Shown one piece after another: positions 12,795 to 24,235 of a stretch of DNA of 64,000 bases (position 1 is its first letter; each line of letters begins with the position of its first letter). Below the pieces are notes generated by a model, which searched no databases, was not told where the DNA came from, and saw nothing but the letters and a program-made list of their open reading frames with translations. Origin of the DNA: Asterias amurensis (Eukaryota; Echinodermata; Asteroidea; Forcipulatida; Asteriidae); NCBI RefSeq assembly GCF_032118995.1, contig NC_092651.1, forward strand, positions 16,555,349 to 16,619,348, in the 5' to 3' direction. The translations under genes were made by a program, and so were the position numbers.

Positions 12795-14305
12795 CCTTTA
12801 AGTTAAACATGATTGGCAAGAAAAATTTCATAAAACTATAAAAGGTAAGATATTCTATCACGTTCACCAACGGTGGTCCATTTTACATGCCTGCTATAAG
12901 TAAATGGAATGACGACACAATAAAAGTTTGCCACATGATTGGCGTTGGTATTTCGCACTATTATAACCCGCACTACCTATTAAACGAAACAAACTTGACA
13001 TATTTAATATGCCTACAAATATGGTGATTTTCTAATTGAGCATAAAGCTGATAGCACTGAATTTTTTAAGTGTTTTAAAAAGAAATAAAGTTTGATGCAG
13101 TTCTATTCAATTAGTTTATAGCTGTGTCTTTTCGGGCAAGCATAACGTACGGACGGAGTGTGGACCTTTGAACAAACACTATGTGGACCTACAAACGTCC
13201 ACACAGTGTTTAAACCAGTGTTGGCGCAATGTGTTTACTTAGTGCACAGAACAACAGAAACATAACAATGAAATTCTTTGTACAACCTGATGGACCCCAC
13301 AAGGGAATTTATAATTTATACCTGCAATTTAAAATGTTGTGCTCATTTTTTTTTTCGAATTTGGTGAGATAAATATTGTTTTGTTTTTTTGCTGTAAATG
13401 CCTGGAAAATATGATTCGTTTATTGTGAAATTGTTTGCCTTTGGAATTTATAAAAGGAAATAAAAGAAGAATAGCAGGACCTATAATTTAACAATTTGGT
13501 GAGAGAAAATAATGTGCTTATTTGTTTTCCATTTGGTGAGAGAAGAATTGTATTTTTGCAGTAAATGTCTGGAAAAGATTAATAGTTTATTGTGAAATGG
13601 TTTGCCTTTATCGTGTCATATCACATTACTTTGTCAATTTTTAGAACACACAATCTGAAGCCATCGTGTGGCACAGTTTTGACACCCTGCCTTAAAATTT
13701 GCATATTATGACCAACATTGGTTCAATTCCGGCCCAATGGTGCGCCGTATACAAAACCAGTAATGACACAGAAAAAGTTGTCTAATACCATTTTGCCAAA
13801 GTTGTGTGGCGCCCCCCCCCCGAAAAAAAAAACAGTAAACAGATGTCAGACGAAAATTCAACCAGCATTATTTAACTCGTTAGTTTCGATTATCACAATA
13901 AAAATGCAAAAAATATATCATAAAAATTCAATTTAAATAAAATTACTTTGCAATAAAAAAAGTACATTACAATAAAGTGTATAGTTGTCCATAAAAACAA
14001 GAAATATATTAAGAATACAACAGTAATGAATACATAAATTAAAAGATTTTGTTTAAATGCTGTGTAAAAACGAATACAAAAATAGAGGAGGTATACATTA
14101 AAATAAATTAATAGTATTCTTTTCTCAAAATGCCGGTACGACGCCGAAGCGCGACATCCCGCTAGTGACCATTATGTCCGGATTCATTTGCATTCAATTT
14201 CAGTGCACACATGCCTTTGGAACGTTACAAACATTTATGGCCACAGCGCACAAAGTTGGTTTTTTAAACACGGGCGCCATTGGCAGTTAATTTCTTTTAG
14301 AGAGA
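12795..14305 (+). repeat. duplicated dioxygenase-flank block, copy 1
   Basis: Matches 22570-24365 in order: TTCACCAACGGTGGTCCATT (12864; 22634), GTGTTTACTTAGTGCACAG (13232; 23349), GAAGCCATCGTGTGGCACAG, CCAATGGTGCGCC, ATGCCGGTACGA, ACACATGCCTTTGGAACG and ACACGGGCGC. Copy 2 lies between gene A's stop and gene B's start, so the block is the gene-to-gene spacer of the tandem array. Its presence upstream of gene A implies an earlier gene copy here, or a spacer-only duplication. Confidence 0.85.
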
Positions 14306-14388
14306 GGGCAGGGTTTTTTGAGAGAAGGTTTGAAGAAAACAATTCAGGTACAATATTTTTTTGTTACTGTGGTGTCTTTTTGCAAAAG

Positions 14389-14495
14389 GTTGGTAGACCT
14401 GATCGTGGCTATATACGCCAAAGTGCCGTTGGTTGAAGGGTGGTATTTTAGTCATCATCGGTGACATGATGCAGAGATGGACTTTATTTGTATAA
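14389..14495 (+). pseudogene. relict exon 6 of a 2OG/Fe(II) dioxygenase
   Basis: After the acceptor-like TTTTTGCAAAAG (as in gene A: TATTTGCAAAAG), the sequence follows gene A exon 6 closely: GTGGCTA, AAAGTGCCGTTGGTTGAAG, GGTATTTTAGT, ATCGGTGACATGATGCAGAG, ATGGAC. The frame is disrupted: an extra base in the GAAGGGTGG stretch shifts it, and the sequence diverges after ATGGACTTT, before the final donor. No neighbouring exons 5 or 7 are found, so this is an isolated host-gene fragment. Identity to exon 6 is visible by eye over about 90 bases. Confidence 0.85.
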
Positions 14496-14585
14496 AGTCT
14501 GTGAATGCTAGTAGGACACAGAGCACATTATTGAGTTTACCCGTTGTTGATTGAACCCTGTGCGAAAACATACTAAATCCAGATG

Positions 14586-15325
14586 TTGAAATAATTTATA
14601 CGACGTTACATTTATATTGTACTTTATTGTTCTGTACACTTACTAATATTATGCTTTTAATGTTATTCAGAAATTTAACAGGTTGCACGAAATTAATATT
14701 CTATGTTTTCAAGTCATTGTGTGCAATGGGGGACTTTGGAACGCTAGGTGGCAGCAGACTTACCAGGTAAATTTCCATTGTTTGCGTAGTTCTGAGCATG
14801 CGCACATTACCGAGAACGATGGATTTTACCTGGTAAGTCTGCTGCCACCAAGCGTCCCGAACGTCCCTTATTACTAAAACCGTTCGAACGGTTGAAGGAG
14901 GAACCCGTTCCTTCTTCATTGAAAATGTGGGTTGTTAAATATGTTGAAATAATTATTCCGACGTTATATAAGTATATTGTATGTTACTGTTATGCACACT
15001 AATATGATGTTTTTAACATTATTCAGAAATGAAACAGGTTGCAGGAGATTAATATTCTATGTTTTATAAGTCATCGTGTGCGATTGTTATGACCGTTCCT
15101 TCTTCATTGAAAATCTAGGTTGTTAATTGAGAGAAGTTGAAATAATGTTCACGACGTTATAATAATATTGTGTTTTACTGTTATGTAGGCCTACACTAAT
15201 ATTATGATTTTAATCTTGTTCAAAAATAAAACAGGTTGCATGAGATTAATACTCTATGTTTTATAAGTCATCGTGTGCGATTGTCATGACCGTTCCGTCT
15301 TCATTGAAAATCTAGTTAAATATGA
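14586..15325 (+). repeat. triplicated ~190-bp unit, first copy split by a palindromic insertion
   Basis: Three units start TTGAAATAAT (14586, 14943, 15136) and share GACGTTA, CAGGTTGCA, TTAATA(T/C)TCTATGTTTT, AAGTCAT(T/C)GTGTGC and CCGTTCCTTCTTCATTGAAAA. Copy 1 is interrupted at 14729-14868 by a hairpin element. Confidence 0.8.
14729..14868. mobile_element. small palindromic MITE with GGTGGCAGCAG arms
   Basis: Inverted arms GGGACTTTGGAACGCTAGG...GGCAGCAGACTTACC and its complement flank a short loop. A shorter relative is at 24236-24311. Each arm carries a CTCF-like core (CTAGGTGGCAGC or CTTGGTGGCAGC). Confidence 0.75.
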
Positions 15326-15887
15326 CACCATTGGCGTTGCCACATACCGAGGAGAGTATTACTATAACACCGTATGGTGTTTAGATAACACTCATGTGTT
15401 CTTACCTTCGGAATAATTATGTTAATTTTATGTAATAACACCTCTGGTGTTAATTTTAACACCATAGTTTTCCTCTCCTCATTATGACGTAGACAGATCA
15501 CAGTATTTTTCATTGGGCTGACAAAGCCGCTCGACGCAGTGCATGTATTTTTTACTAAAAAACAACAAATACTTGCAACAAATACTGAACAAATAGCGCC
15601 CGTGTTGCTTTCATAAATTCACAGTGGGAACTTCGTCCAAAAAGTAAACTTGCCACAGCTGTTTTATCAAGAGCGTGACTAGACTTGATTTAAGTCCCGT
15701 TCTCGTGTGAGAGGTCCCCATTTCACGCCAACTCGGCAAACAAGCAGTATACCGTCAAAATGTGGTTCCGCGTGCCGAACAGGTCGGGAAATGCAGAGCA
15801 TCACAAAACAATAGTTTTCTAGCGATGGCACGGGAATTGGACTTGAGTCAAGTCTAACATGACCATGACCGTGGGAGCATATAGACC

Positions 15888-16062
15888 GGAGACCGTTGCA
15901 TTCAATTCCATTGCACATACCCTTGGAACGTCACAGTCAGTTTAGGGCTACAGCGCACTATTAAGTTAGTTTTCTAACACGGGCGCCATTGACAGTTCGT
16001 GTGTGGTGACCTCACATGGAAAACCACTCGGGACGTTTGGAACTCAACACAGTTCGGAAATT
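15888..16062 (+). repeat. third partial copy of the dioxygenase-flank block end
   Basis: CATTCAATTCCATTGCACAT, CCTTGGAACGTCACAG, TCTAACACGGGCGCCATTGA and GGTGACCTCACATGGAAAACC match 24140-24350. It carries the uninterrupted (empty) site for the hairpin of copy 2. Confidence 0.8.
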
Positions 16063-17277
16063 AAAGGTAAGATGGCCGCCGGTAAGAACTGAAAAGGGCA
16101 CCGTTCTTAATCAGAAAAAAACCTTTTTGTACACATGTTTTAGACCACATGGAAGTAGCCATCTATGTCCAGCTAGACCAATATTGTAGTATTGATATGC
16201 GTTTTGTTTTAAGGTTAAGGTTAAAGGTTGATTGTTTCCACAGTAACGTTGTAAAACAGGCAATAATATATACATGTTCCAAATAATACAGTAAAGTCAA
16301 GAGGAAATAAATACACTTGTATGATACTGCAGGGGGAGCTCACTACGAAGCAAAGCTTATGTTAGGGTTAGTACATGTTTAAAAACAGGGGGGGGGGGTG
16401 TTCCTTAGTTAATGCATGTTTTAACGAAAACAACCATTGTTAATGCGGATGATATACATGTACATGTGCACTCAGTTTTGTCTTACATCCGGCGGATTGT
16501 GACTGCGCATTTGCAATAAATAATGCTTGTAGTGACGACATGTATAATACGATCTTGGTCTAGATCAATCAAAGTTGCTATAAACGATGAAAATAGTCAT
16601 AATACTGAGCATTGTTTTCAATACGAGTTTCACCGTAAAATTTAGCACGAATTGGTATAGACCTTTATTATGGTGCCGCCATCTTGAATTTCTCCCGTTG
16701 ATATCAATGTTACCAAACCGAGGCTGGAAGAAAATAGTATGTTTCCTGTTTGCAAAATGATTATTAGCATTCATTACTGTTATTCGATACAAGAGGTACG
16801 TTTTAAACAAATATAGATCTGTTTATGCTTGTTTATAACCACTGTTTGTGTTAATTTTCTTTTAAATATTTAAACATTTTACTGAGGAAAAATATTAACA
16901 ATAAGTGCACAGGGGGTTTCTATTTTATTAGTGAGACACAATTTCAAAAAGTGATCCATTACAAACTCAGAACAACTATTGTTGTCAATTTAAATCTGCC
17001 CATGCCCACTTTCGGTCCTCCAGATCAAATCCCACCATGATCGAAAACGTTTCATGGGTAGGTTTGTAAACCTGCTTAAAGCCCTATTCACACTATAGAA
17101 ATTTTGGTCCATATTTTCACAAAATAAACAAAAACAGTTAGCTCTGCTCAGGGGTACAATCTTTTTCATCAAGAACCAGCAGCGCAGCGACTCTCATCTC
17201 TGAACATAACTTTCAAACAGCTTAGAGTGCAAACTCTGAATGTTCATTCTTTACCTTGTCCGTATAGACTTTACACC

Positions 17278-20200
17278 ATGGGTGACTGTGCAGAAGCTGA
17301 GATACCCGTAATTGACTTCAGCGCTTACAGACTGTCATTGACCAAACCAGACACCACGCAGTTTCAGAAACTCGTAGATGGTGTCCACAAAGCTCTTACA
17401 ACAATCGGCTTCTTTTTCATGGTCAACACAGACTTCCCTCAGGAAAAGGTACTTATTTCCCACAAACACAATAATGACAATTTTTCCTTTTTGTCACGTC
17501 TCAAAATCCATGTCACCTACCTGAAAAACCTCAATTGAGAGAACTGTTTGGTTGCAGCGCCCCGTGGTACGTTGTCATCACATGACAGCAAACAAAAAAC
17601 TTCCTCCTTAACATAACTAAAAGGTGATGATGAAGACAAGTTAGTAATAATATGCGATTTGTCCGTGCAGGTTGACGAGTTGTACCAAGTTTCAAAGAAG
17701 TTTTTCGATCTTCCCTTCGAGGCAAAACAAAACCCGCCAATATCTGCTAACGGGAGCCATGGTTACGCCCATCTCGAAAGGGAACGGTAAGCAGCCATCG
17801 TTTGTGTAAAAGAACATATTTTTGAAACAGGAAAAGAACAATTAAAAACTATTGTTGTGTTTGTTACACAGCATCAACCAAGATCAAGCAAGAATATATT
17901 TTTGAAACAGGAAAAGACAAATTAAAAGCTATTGTTGTGTTTGTTTACACAGCATCAACCGAGATCTACCATACGGCGACTTGAAAGAATCCTTCAACTA
18001 TAGTTCAGCCACTGAAGATAATGTAAGTGAAGATTAAAGGGACACTCGATGCCTTGGATCGACCGTGTCTGTTCGCGACGTAAAAGAAAAAACCATGCAC
18101 TATCGAGGCATGTGTATGTGGATATTAAGGCCTATAATTATTATACCTTTAAATTATCTTTCTAACCATATGAATTTCATAACAAACAGTTTCAAACGCT
18201 TTTCAAAGACCAACATAGCCCGATCCAAGGCTTTTTTAAGCTTTTATTTCTCGTCTATTTAACTCCACTACAGGAGGACAACCTTTTTCTAGACTTGAAA
18301 ATTGGAAGGCAAAAACTGTTCACTATTCGTAGTTGAACCCCCCCCCCCCAAAAAAAAACCAAAAAAAAAAAAACAACATAAACTTAAATACGTATAAACT
18401 GATAAATTTATAAAAAACGTGTGCTATTTTTATGTGATTGTATGCTAAGTTAATCTTTGACTGAGACTCGCACACGAGTCAGTTTATGTGAAAGTTCATT
18501 TTTAAGTGCAACTCTCAGCTTATGTTTTATTAACATGAAGGAGTGGCCAATGGAATCAGCGTGTCCTGGATTCAAGACTACCAACGAGAATTTCTTTGAG
18601 CTGTGTGTTCCTCTGCACGACCGAGTCTTGGAAGTCATGGCCCACGGCCTCAACCTTGAGGTGAGTCTAACTGAAGTAGAACTACATTATGAGAGATCTT
18701 GTCCTAACTCGAGTTAACTCTTTGTGAAATCCACCCCTGAACACGTTTGGTAATTGTCAAAGACCTGGGCCCAATTTCAAAGGATAAAGACAGGTCCCTG
18801 CTACTCAGATCCAGTGATTCCGTTGGATACAATGATATCATTGGATAAATGCAGAGACTAAAAGCTACAGTACCTGGTTTGTTTTGATTGGTCTGAGGTC
18901 ACATCGGACGACCAATCAAAACACAGATATGGAAAGCTTACTTTTGACTACGTATCTCTCTATGGGTGCGTTCGTTTAACTCCCCTTGGGTCTACCCCGG
19001 TGTGTGGCGGTTTTTTTCCCAGGACGAACGTGGGTAATTATCTGCACACGTTCGTCCTGGAAAAAAAACCCTCCACACACCGGGGTCGACCCAGGGAAGC
19101 TAAACGAACGCACCCAAAATGTGAAGTGAATATAGGTCAAAGGTGAATGTACACGCCGGCTGGAGCCAGGTCTCTGGCTCACTAGCCTCGAAGTGTGACG
19201 TCAGATGTTCAGGCTACAGCAGCTATAGCTTTTATAAGTTTGTGTTAAAGGAACACGTTGCCTTGGATCGGTCGAGTTGGTCTTTGAAAAGCGTTTGTAA
19301 CCGTTTGTTATAAAATGCACATGGGTAGAAAGATGTTGTAAAAGTAGAATACAATGATCCACACAAACATGCCTCAAAATTGCGTGGTTTTCCTTTTACC
19401 TCGTCGACTAACACGTCGGCCATTTATGGGGGTCAAAATTTTGACTCCCATAAATGGCCGACCATGTTAGTTCGCACAGTAGAAGGAAAACCACGCAATT
19501 TCGAGGCAAACTTGTGTGGATCATTGTATTCTACTTTTAAAACATCTTTCCAACCATATGCATTTTATAAAAAACGGTTACAAACGCTTTTGTTTTGACC
19601 AACTCGTCCGATCCAAGGCAACGTGTTCCTTTAATATGAGCTTGACTATCTCAAACCTTATCAAACAAAATATTTGTTCATCCTGTCTCTCCTCTCTAAG
19701 GACCCTTTATTTTTTGTGAAGCGCCATGCCAAGCCCAATAGAAGTTGCCTCAGGCCACTCTTCTACCCTTCCCTAGATGACGTCACAGTCAAGGACCAAC
19801 AAGTAAGATGCAGTGAGCACTCTGACCTCGGTGGCATCACAATGCTGTTCCAACAGGTACCTGGCTTGGAGGTAGGCAACAACAATTGCATGCGTGTACC
19901 TTCCTAGCGAAAAATAGCGATCTTTATGTCTTCGAGACCTCATAATTAGATTTTGAGGTCCTGAAATCATTGAAAGCACACAACTTCGTGTGACAAAGGG
20001 TGTTTTTTCTTCCATCTCGCAACTTCGACGACCAATTGAGTTCAACTTTTCACAGGTTTATTTTTTTGTGTATAATGCTGAGATATCCCAAGCGGGAAGG
20101 CTGGTTTTTGACAATTACCAAAGGTGTCCAGTGTCTTTAAATCATATTCATAATGCTTTGCGTCTGGACGCAAGACATTGCAACGTCATTATACACCGGG

Positions 20201-21654
20201 TTCCTTTTTTTGTAGTAGGGTAAAAGGTTGACACAGCGACCTGTAGGCGTGCACTGGACTCAACAAATTTACGCTGACCAGATTAAGACAATCAGATTAA
20301 GATTACCAGCTAAAATGGTATATCATAAGTACAATTTGTGACGGGTACCCTGCTTATGTGTGTTTGTAGCAAAACAGTTCGTTTGAGCAGCTCTTTGATA
20401 TTGGGCCCTCGTAAGTGTGACGTAGTTCAATTATAAACCACGCCCACTCTACACAAACTGGCGCCAACGATAACCATTATTTTACTTGTTATGCCTTGAA
20501 TTATGTTTTGTAGAGCTTCAATGTATTGTCAGGTTTCAAACATGGACATGTAATAGCCAAAACCTTGCGCGTACAGCGGATGCGCATGCGTGTAACGTCA
20601 CGTTTATTTATGAAAAGGTCCTTTACTATACAACCATATTTCCAAGCCAAGTTTAAACTCACCTCCCAACTTCAAAAATCAAAATGCAGTATTTGTTGTT
20701 CCTATTTGCAAAAGGTCTGTAAACGTGGAGGTGGCTACGTAAAAGTGCCGTTGGTTGAAGGCGGTATTTTAGTTAATATCGGCGACTTGATGCAGAGATG
20801 GACATCGGACACATACCTTGCCACGGTAAGTTTCTGATTTGAAGCAAAATGGCGGCAAAATTCGCGAAGGCCGATGCAAAGCTCGATGCACATTTCTTTT
20901 CAATGATTACATATATACCTTTCTCTACGAAGATACTTGGCTTTACACGGGGCATATCATTTGATTTTTTTTAAATATCTCATTTCGCCTTATTGCCTTT
21001 TTGCCTCAAAAAACCCCTCATATTGCTTTGTTTTCAAAACCTCTTAAGTGGTTATGATACCTTTTGTAGATCACGTTTTTGGCCATGACCTACATCCCTA
21101 CTCTATGTGAATGAAGGTATAAGACCTAATTTTTACCCGTAGTTATAGTTTCAGCTTCATTATTTGTCAAGTTTTTGAGGAAAACAGAATGTGAAAATCA
21201 CAGAGCAATGTTTTCAGGAGAGTTGCGTAACATCCGTTGTTCATGCTAACAATTATATTTCGTCTCACTGAGACAAAAATGATTTCCATGAAAGTGTTTT
21301 ACTAATTTTTCAAAAACTGCAGCACCTCAGCAGGCAATTTTTTAAGGGAAGGTTTTTACCATCATCATTAACCGTGTACGCTCGTGGGTTTAACTATTCT
21401 GATCTTGATTGTCTTTGATAATAATACTTATTCTACATTTGATTTAAATGTTTCCCATGCACTTGTTTTTACAGAGACACCGTGTTCTCTTGGACGGAAC
21501 ACCAGCTGAACGTAGTCAGAGTCGCCAGTCGATTGCTTTCTTTGGTAACCCCAGCGAGGAAGCCGTGATTGAATGCACCGATAACAGCAACAAATACCCA
21601 CCAATAAAATGCAGAGAGTACTTGGACCAGAAATTCAACACTGCTTACAAATAA
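17278..21654 (+). CDS. 2-oxoglutarate/Fe(II) dioxygenase, isopenicillin-N-synthase-like (gene A), 312 aa
   Basis: Likely a soluble oxygenase that couples oxidation of an unknown substrate to decarboxylation of 2-oxoglutarate. Seven exons: 17278-17448, 17671-17786, 17953-18022, 18541-18660, 19701-19871, 20715-20825 and 21475-21654; all borders are AG/GT and the phases close to 313 codons. The N-terminal DIOX_N segment begins MGDCAEAEIPVIDFSAY. The iron ligands are H199-x-D201 (CSEHSD) and H255 (ATRHRV); the 56-residue spacing equals that of isopenicillin N synthase. R270-Q-S272 followed by IAFF is the 2OG/carboxylate-binding RxS. The start was chosen at 17278, because genes B and C begin at the same MGD, although an in-frame ATG lies upstream at 17227. 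The acceptor region of exon 3 is duplicated 81 bp upstream. First of three intact tandem paralogs, about 90% like gene B in exon 2. Substrate unknown. Confidence 0.92.
17812..17975 (+). repeat. 81-bp tandem duplication copying the exon 3 splice acceptor of gene A
   Basis: The segment ATATTTTTGAAACAGGAAAAG...TTGTGTTTGTT(T)ACACAG|CATCAACC occurs twice. Acceptor AGs are at 17870-17871 and 17951-17952. Use of the upstream acceptor would read ATC AAC CAA GAT ... and then reach TGA before the true exon, so the downstream acceptor is the functional one. Confidence 0.9.
18034..18239. mobile_element. MITE family III, single-arm derivative
   Basis: TTAA at 18034 and 18236. It carries only one arm of the family III palindrome (GATGCCTTGGATCGACC, then CCATGCACTATCGAGGCATG, ending CGATCCAAGGC). 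Located in gene A intron 3. Confidence 0.7.
18964..19115. mobile_element. palindromic MITE, 152 bp
   Basis: Long imperfect inverted arms: GGGTGCGTTCGTTTAACTCC ... GGACGAACGTG | short loop | CACGTTCGTCCTGG ... GCTAAACGAACGCACCC. Could fold as a single hairpin. Located in gene A intron 4; no clear target duplication. Confidence 0.75.
19245..19634. mobile_element. MITE family III, full-length near-perfect palindrome
   Basis: TTAA at 19245 and 19631. The arms start AAAGGAACACGTTGCCTTGG, and the centre is GGGGTCAAAATTTTGACTCC flanked by CATTTATGG/CCATAAATG. About 390 bp, in gene A intron 4 just upstream of exon 5. Confidence 0.85.
19925..20142. repeat. MITE family I, right-hand fragment
   Basis: Starts at the internal GAGACCTCATAATTAGA and ends TACCAAAGGTGTCCAGTG. 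The left half is absent. Located in gene A intron 5. Confidence 0.65.
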
Positions 21655-21739
21655 AAGAACTCTTACAAATACACTCTGAAGTGCTCCGGGTTAAAGTTTT
21701 ACCCAGATCCAGTGGTGCCTACATCAGCCGATTTCACGA

Positions 21740-22285
21740 AACGCTACATTAATCTATCTCCAGTTAGGACGGAGTAACTCCTAACTCGTCCTTACTTAGA
21801 ATGGGTTGTCACGGAACTTCACTCGTCCTAAGATTAATCCTCAGTTGGGACGAGTAACTCGTCCCAACTTAGGACTGGTTCAATGCGTCCTAACGTTTCT
21901 GGTTTCGGAACTGAACTCGTCCTAGGATCAATTCTAACGCGTCCTTACTTATGATGGGTTGTCTATGGTTACGGAACTTCACTCGTCCTAAGACTAATCC
22001 TAAGTTGGGACGAGTAACTCGTTCCAACTTCAATGCATCCTACGCCTATGGTTCATTCAATGTGTCCTAACGTATATGGTTACGGAACTTAACTCGTCCT
22101 AGTTACTCGTCCTAACAGGTTGGGTTCAATGCGTTCTAACGTCTATGGATACGGAACTTAACTCGTCCTAGGATCAATCCTAAGTTGGGATGAATAACTC
22201 GTCCTAACTTAGGATGGGTTCAATGCGTCCTAACGTCTATGGTTACGGAACTTAACTCGTCCTCACAGATTGATCCAAGTTAGGA
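21740..22285 (+). repeat. minisatellite directly after gene A stop codon
   Basis: Irregular tandem units of about 60-110 bp built from CGGAACTTAACTCGTCCTAG, CAATCCTAAGTTGGGACGAG, TAACTCGTCC and GGGTTCAATGCGTCCTAACG. Many units contain the palindrome GACGAGTAACTCGTC. The array begins about 85 bp past the stop, so it probably lies in the 3' UTR. Confidence 0.85.
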
Positions 22286-22835
22286 AAAGCTTTGTGAAGT
22301 CGACGCAAAACTTCCGTGCCAGATGACCATGGAATGTAATTATGGTTGTTAAATGAAACTTAAATTGATTTAAATGTTTTTACTATAAAGGTACAAGTAT
22401 ATATTACGAAGTGTAAATTGATCTGAAAGTATACTACGTTTTGAAATAACAAATGAAGTATCAAGAATTGCAAACAATGAACGTGTTAGCGGTTTTGCAA
22501 AATACAAGGTTTGTAAAAAAAAATGTTGTCTTTGAATGTGGCCTATTGAAAGACACCACAGTTTGATATCTTAAGTTAAACGTGATGGGCAATAATATTT
22601 TCATAAAACTAGGGTCATAAATATATCCTGTCACATTCACCAACGGTGGTCCATTTTTGAGAAATGAGTAAAACAAGTCACAAAATAACTTGTCGTCTCA
22701 CAAAGAGGAAAATAATTTTACTATGTAAAATCCCATTCACCAGTTATGATATTATACCAATACCATTTAGCATAACTGGTTAACAGTTTTTTACATGCTA
22801 AAACCGAAACGAAACTTATTTGTTTTACTCATATC

Positions 22836-22962
22836 TCAGAAACTACAGCACCCCAGGAAGTAAAATTTCAAGGGAAGCTTTCTACTATCATAATCTTCAA
22901 ACTGTGTAAGTTCAATGTGGACATTGTGTTTTGTGTTAGGAAAAAATACATAGACCCTTTAA
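22836..22962. repeat. MITE family IV, right-end fragment sharing a TTAA with MITE II
   Basis: Runs from CATATCTCAGAAACTACAGC to AGACCCTTTAA. Its terminal TTAA at 22959 is also the left TTAA of the next element. Confidence 0.65.
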
Positions 22963-23329
22963 AGCCATTATACACTTTCGGCACAGAAAAAAAAAAAGTT
23001 CACAGATTTACAAATACCTTACAGGGTTTACAGAAGGTAATGGTGAAAGACTTCTCTTGAAATACTATTCCATGAAATTTTTTCGAGAAAACATTAAAAC
23101 AATTATCAATTCTCGTTGTAGAGATTTACGGATTTATTTTAAACACATGTAATGACACGGCGAAACGTGCGGAAACAAGGGTGGGTTTTCCCATTATTTT
23201 CTCCCGACTCCGATGACCGATTGAGCCTTAATTTTCACAGGTTTGTTAGTTTATATATAAGTTGTGATACACGATTAAAGTGTAGGCCTCATGTCAATAC
23301 TGTTTACCGAAAGTGTCCAATGGCTTTAA
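22959..23329. mobile_element. MITE family II, full-length, TTAA-flanked
   Basis: TTAA at 22959 and 23326, with ends AAAGCCATTATACACTTTCGG and ACCGAAAGTGTCCAATGGCTTT. Body as at 3445 and 61403. It interrupts the flank block relative to copy 1. Confidence 0.85.
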
Positions 23330-24235
23330 AGGCACTGAATGGAGCAATGTGTTTACTTAGTGCACAGAACAACAGAATGTCCACAATAGAACAATGGACC
23401 ATAACAATAAAATTCGCTGTACAACCTGATGGACCCCACAAGGGAATTTATAAAAGAACACTTAGGTGGAAGAAAATATTGTGCTTATTTTTGTTTTTTA
23501 CAATTTGGTGAGAGAAATGATGAATTTTATTAATAAATGTCTTGAAAAGATGAATCGTTTATTGTGAAATGGTTTGGCTTTATCGTGTCATATCACATTA
23601 CTTTGTCAATTTTTAGAACACACAATCTGAAGCCATCGTGTGGCACAGTTTTGACACCCTGTCTTGAGATTTGCACATTATGACCAACATTGGTTCGTTG
23701 CCGGCCCAATGGTGCGCCATTACAAAACCAGTATTGACACAGACAAAGTTTTCTATACCATTTTGCCAAAGTGGTGTGGCGCCCCCCAAAAAACAGTAGA
23801 CAGATGTCAGACGAAAATTCAACCAGCATTATTTAACTCGTCAGTTTCGATAATCACAATAAAAATGCAAAAAAAAAAAATCATAAAAATTAAATTTAAA
23901 TGAAATTACTTTGCAATAAAAAAGTATATTCAGTAAAGTGTAGTTGTCCATAAAAACAAGAAATATATTAAGAATACAGCAGTAATGAATACATAAATTG
24001 AATTTTTTTTTTTAAATGCTATGTAAAAACGAATACAAAAATAGAGGAGGAATAAATTAAAATAAATTAATAGTATTCTTTTCTCAAAATGCCGGTACGA
24101 AACCGAAGCGCGACATCCCGCTAGTGACCATTATGACCGGATTCATTTGCATTCAATTTCAGTGCACACATGCCTTTGGAACGTGACAAACAGTTATGGC
24201 CACAACGCACTAAGTTGGTTTTCTAAACACGGGCG

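Larger units (their letters stand above)
9544..17277. other. repeat-rich intergenic spacer between SLC6 and dioxygenase gene A
   Basis: No intact gene seen. It holds a split MITE I (9893-10690) with an A/T-rich insert starting (TTA)n near 9978, a palindromic MITE III (10906-11268), a MITE IV fragment (11805-11905), a CAGGCCTG-type repeat (11947-12080), the duplicated dioxygenase-flank block (12795-14305), a decayed exon 6 (14389-14495), a triplicated 190-bp unit (14586-15325), an AACACC/GGTGTT-rich stretch (15330-15490) and another copy of the flank end (15888-16062). The putative promoter of SLC6 lies just right of 9543 and that of gene A just left of 17278; no clear TATA box was identified. 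Confidence 0.7.

Noticed and set aside
13718-13936. Repeated small frames (also 23664-23903) that could be read as a conserved peptide
   Set aside because: They are similar only because the spacer block is duplicated; indels disrupt the shared frame between the two copies.
17227-17277. Upstream in-frame ATG of dioxygenase gene A
   Set aside because: Genes B and C lack a matching extension and start at the MGD aligned with 17278.
21740-22285. CRISPR-like spaced repeats
   Set aside because: Units are irregular in length, with no unique spacers of constant size, and the genome is eukaryotic; this is a minisatellite.
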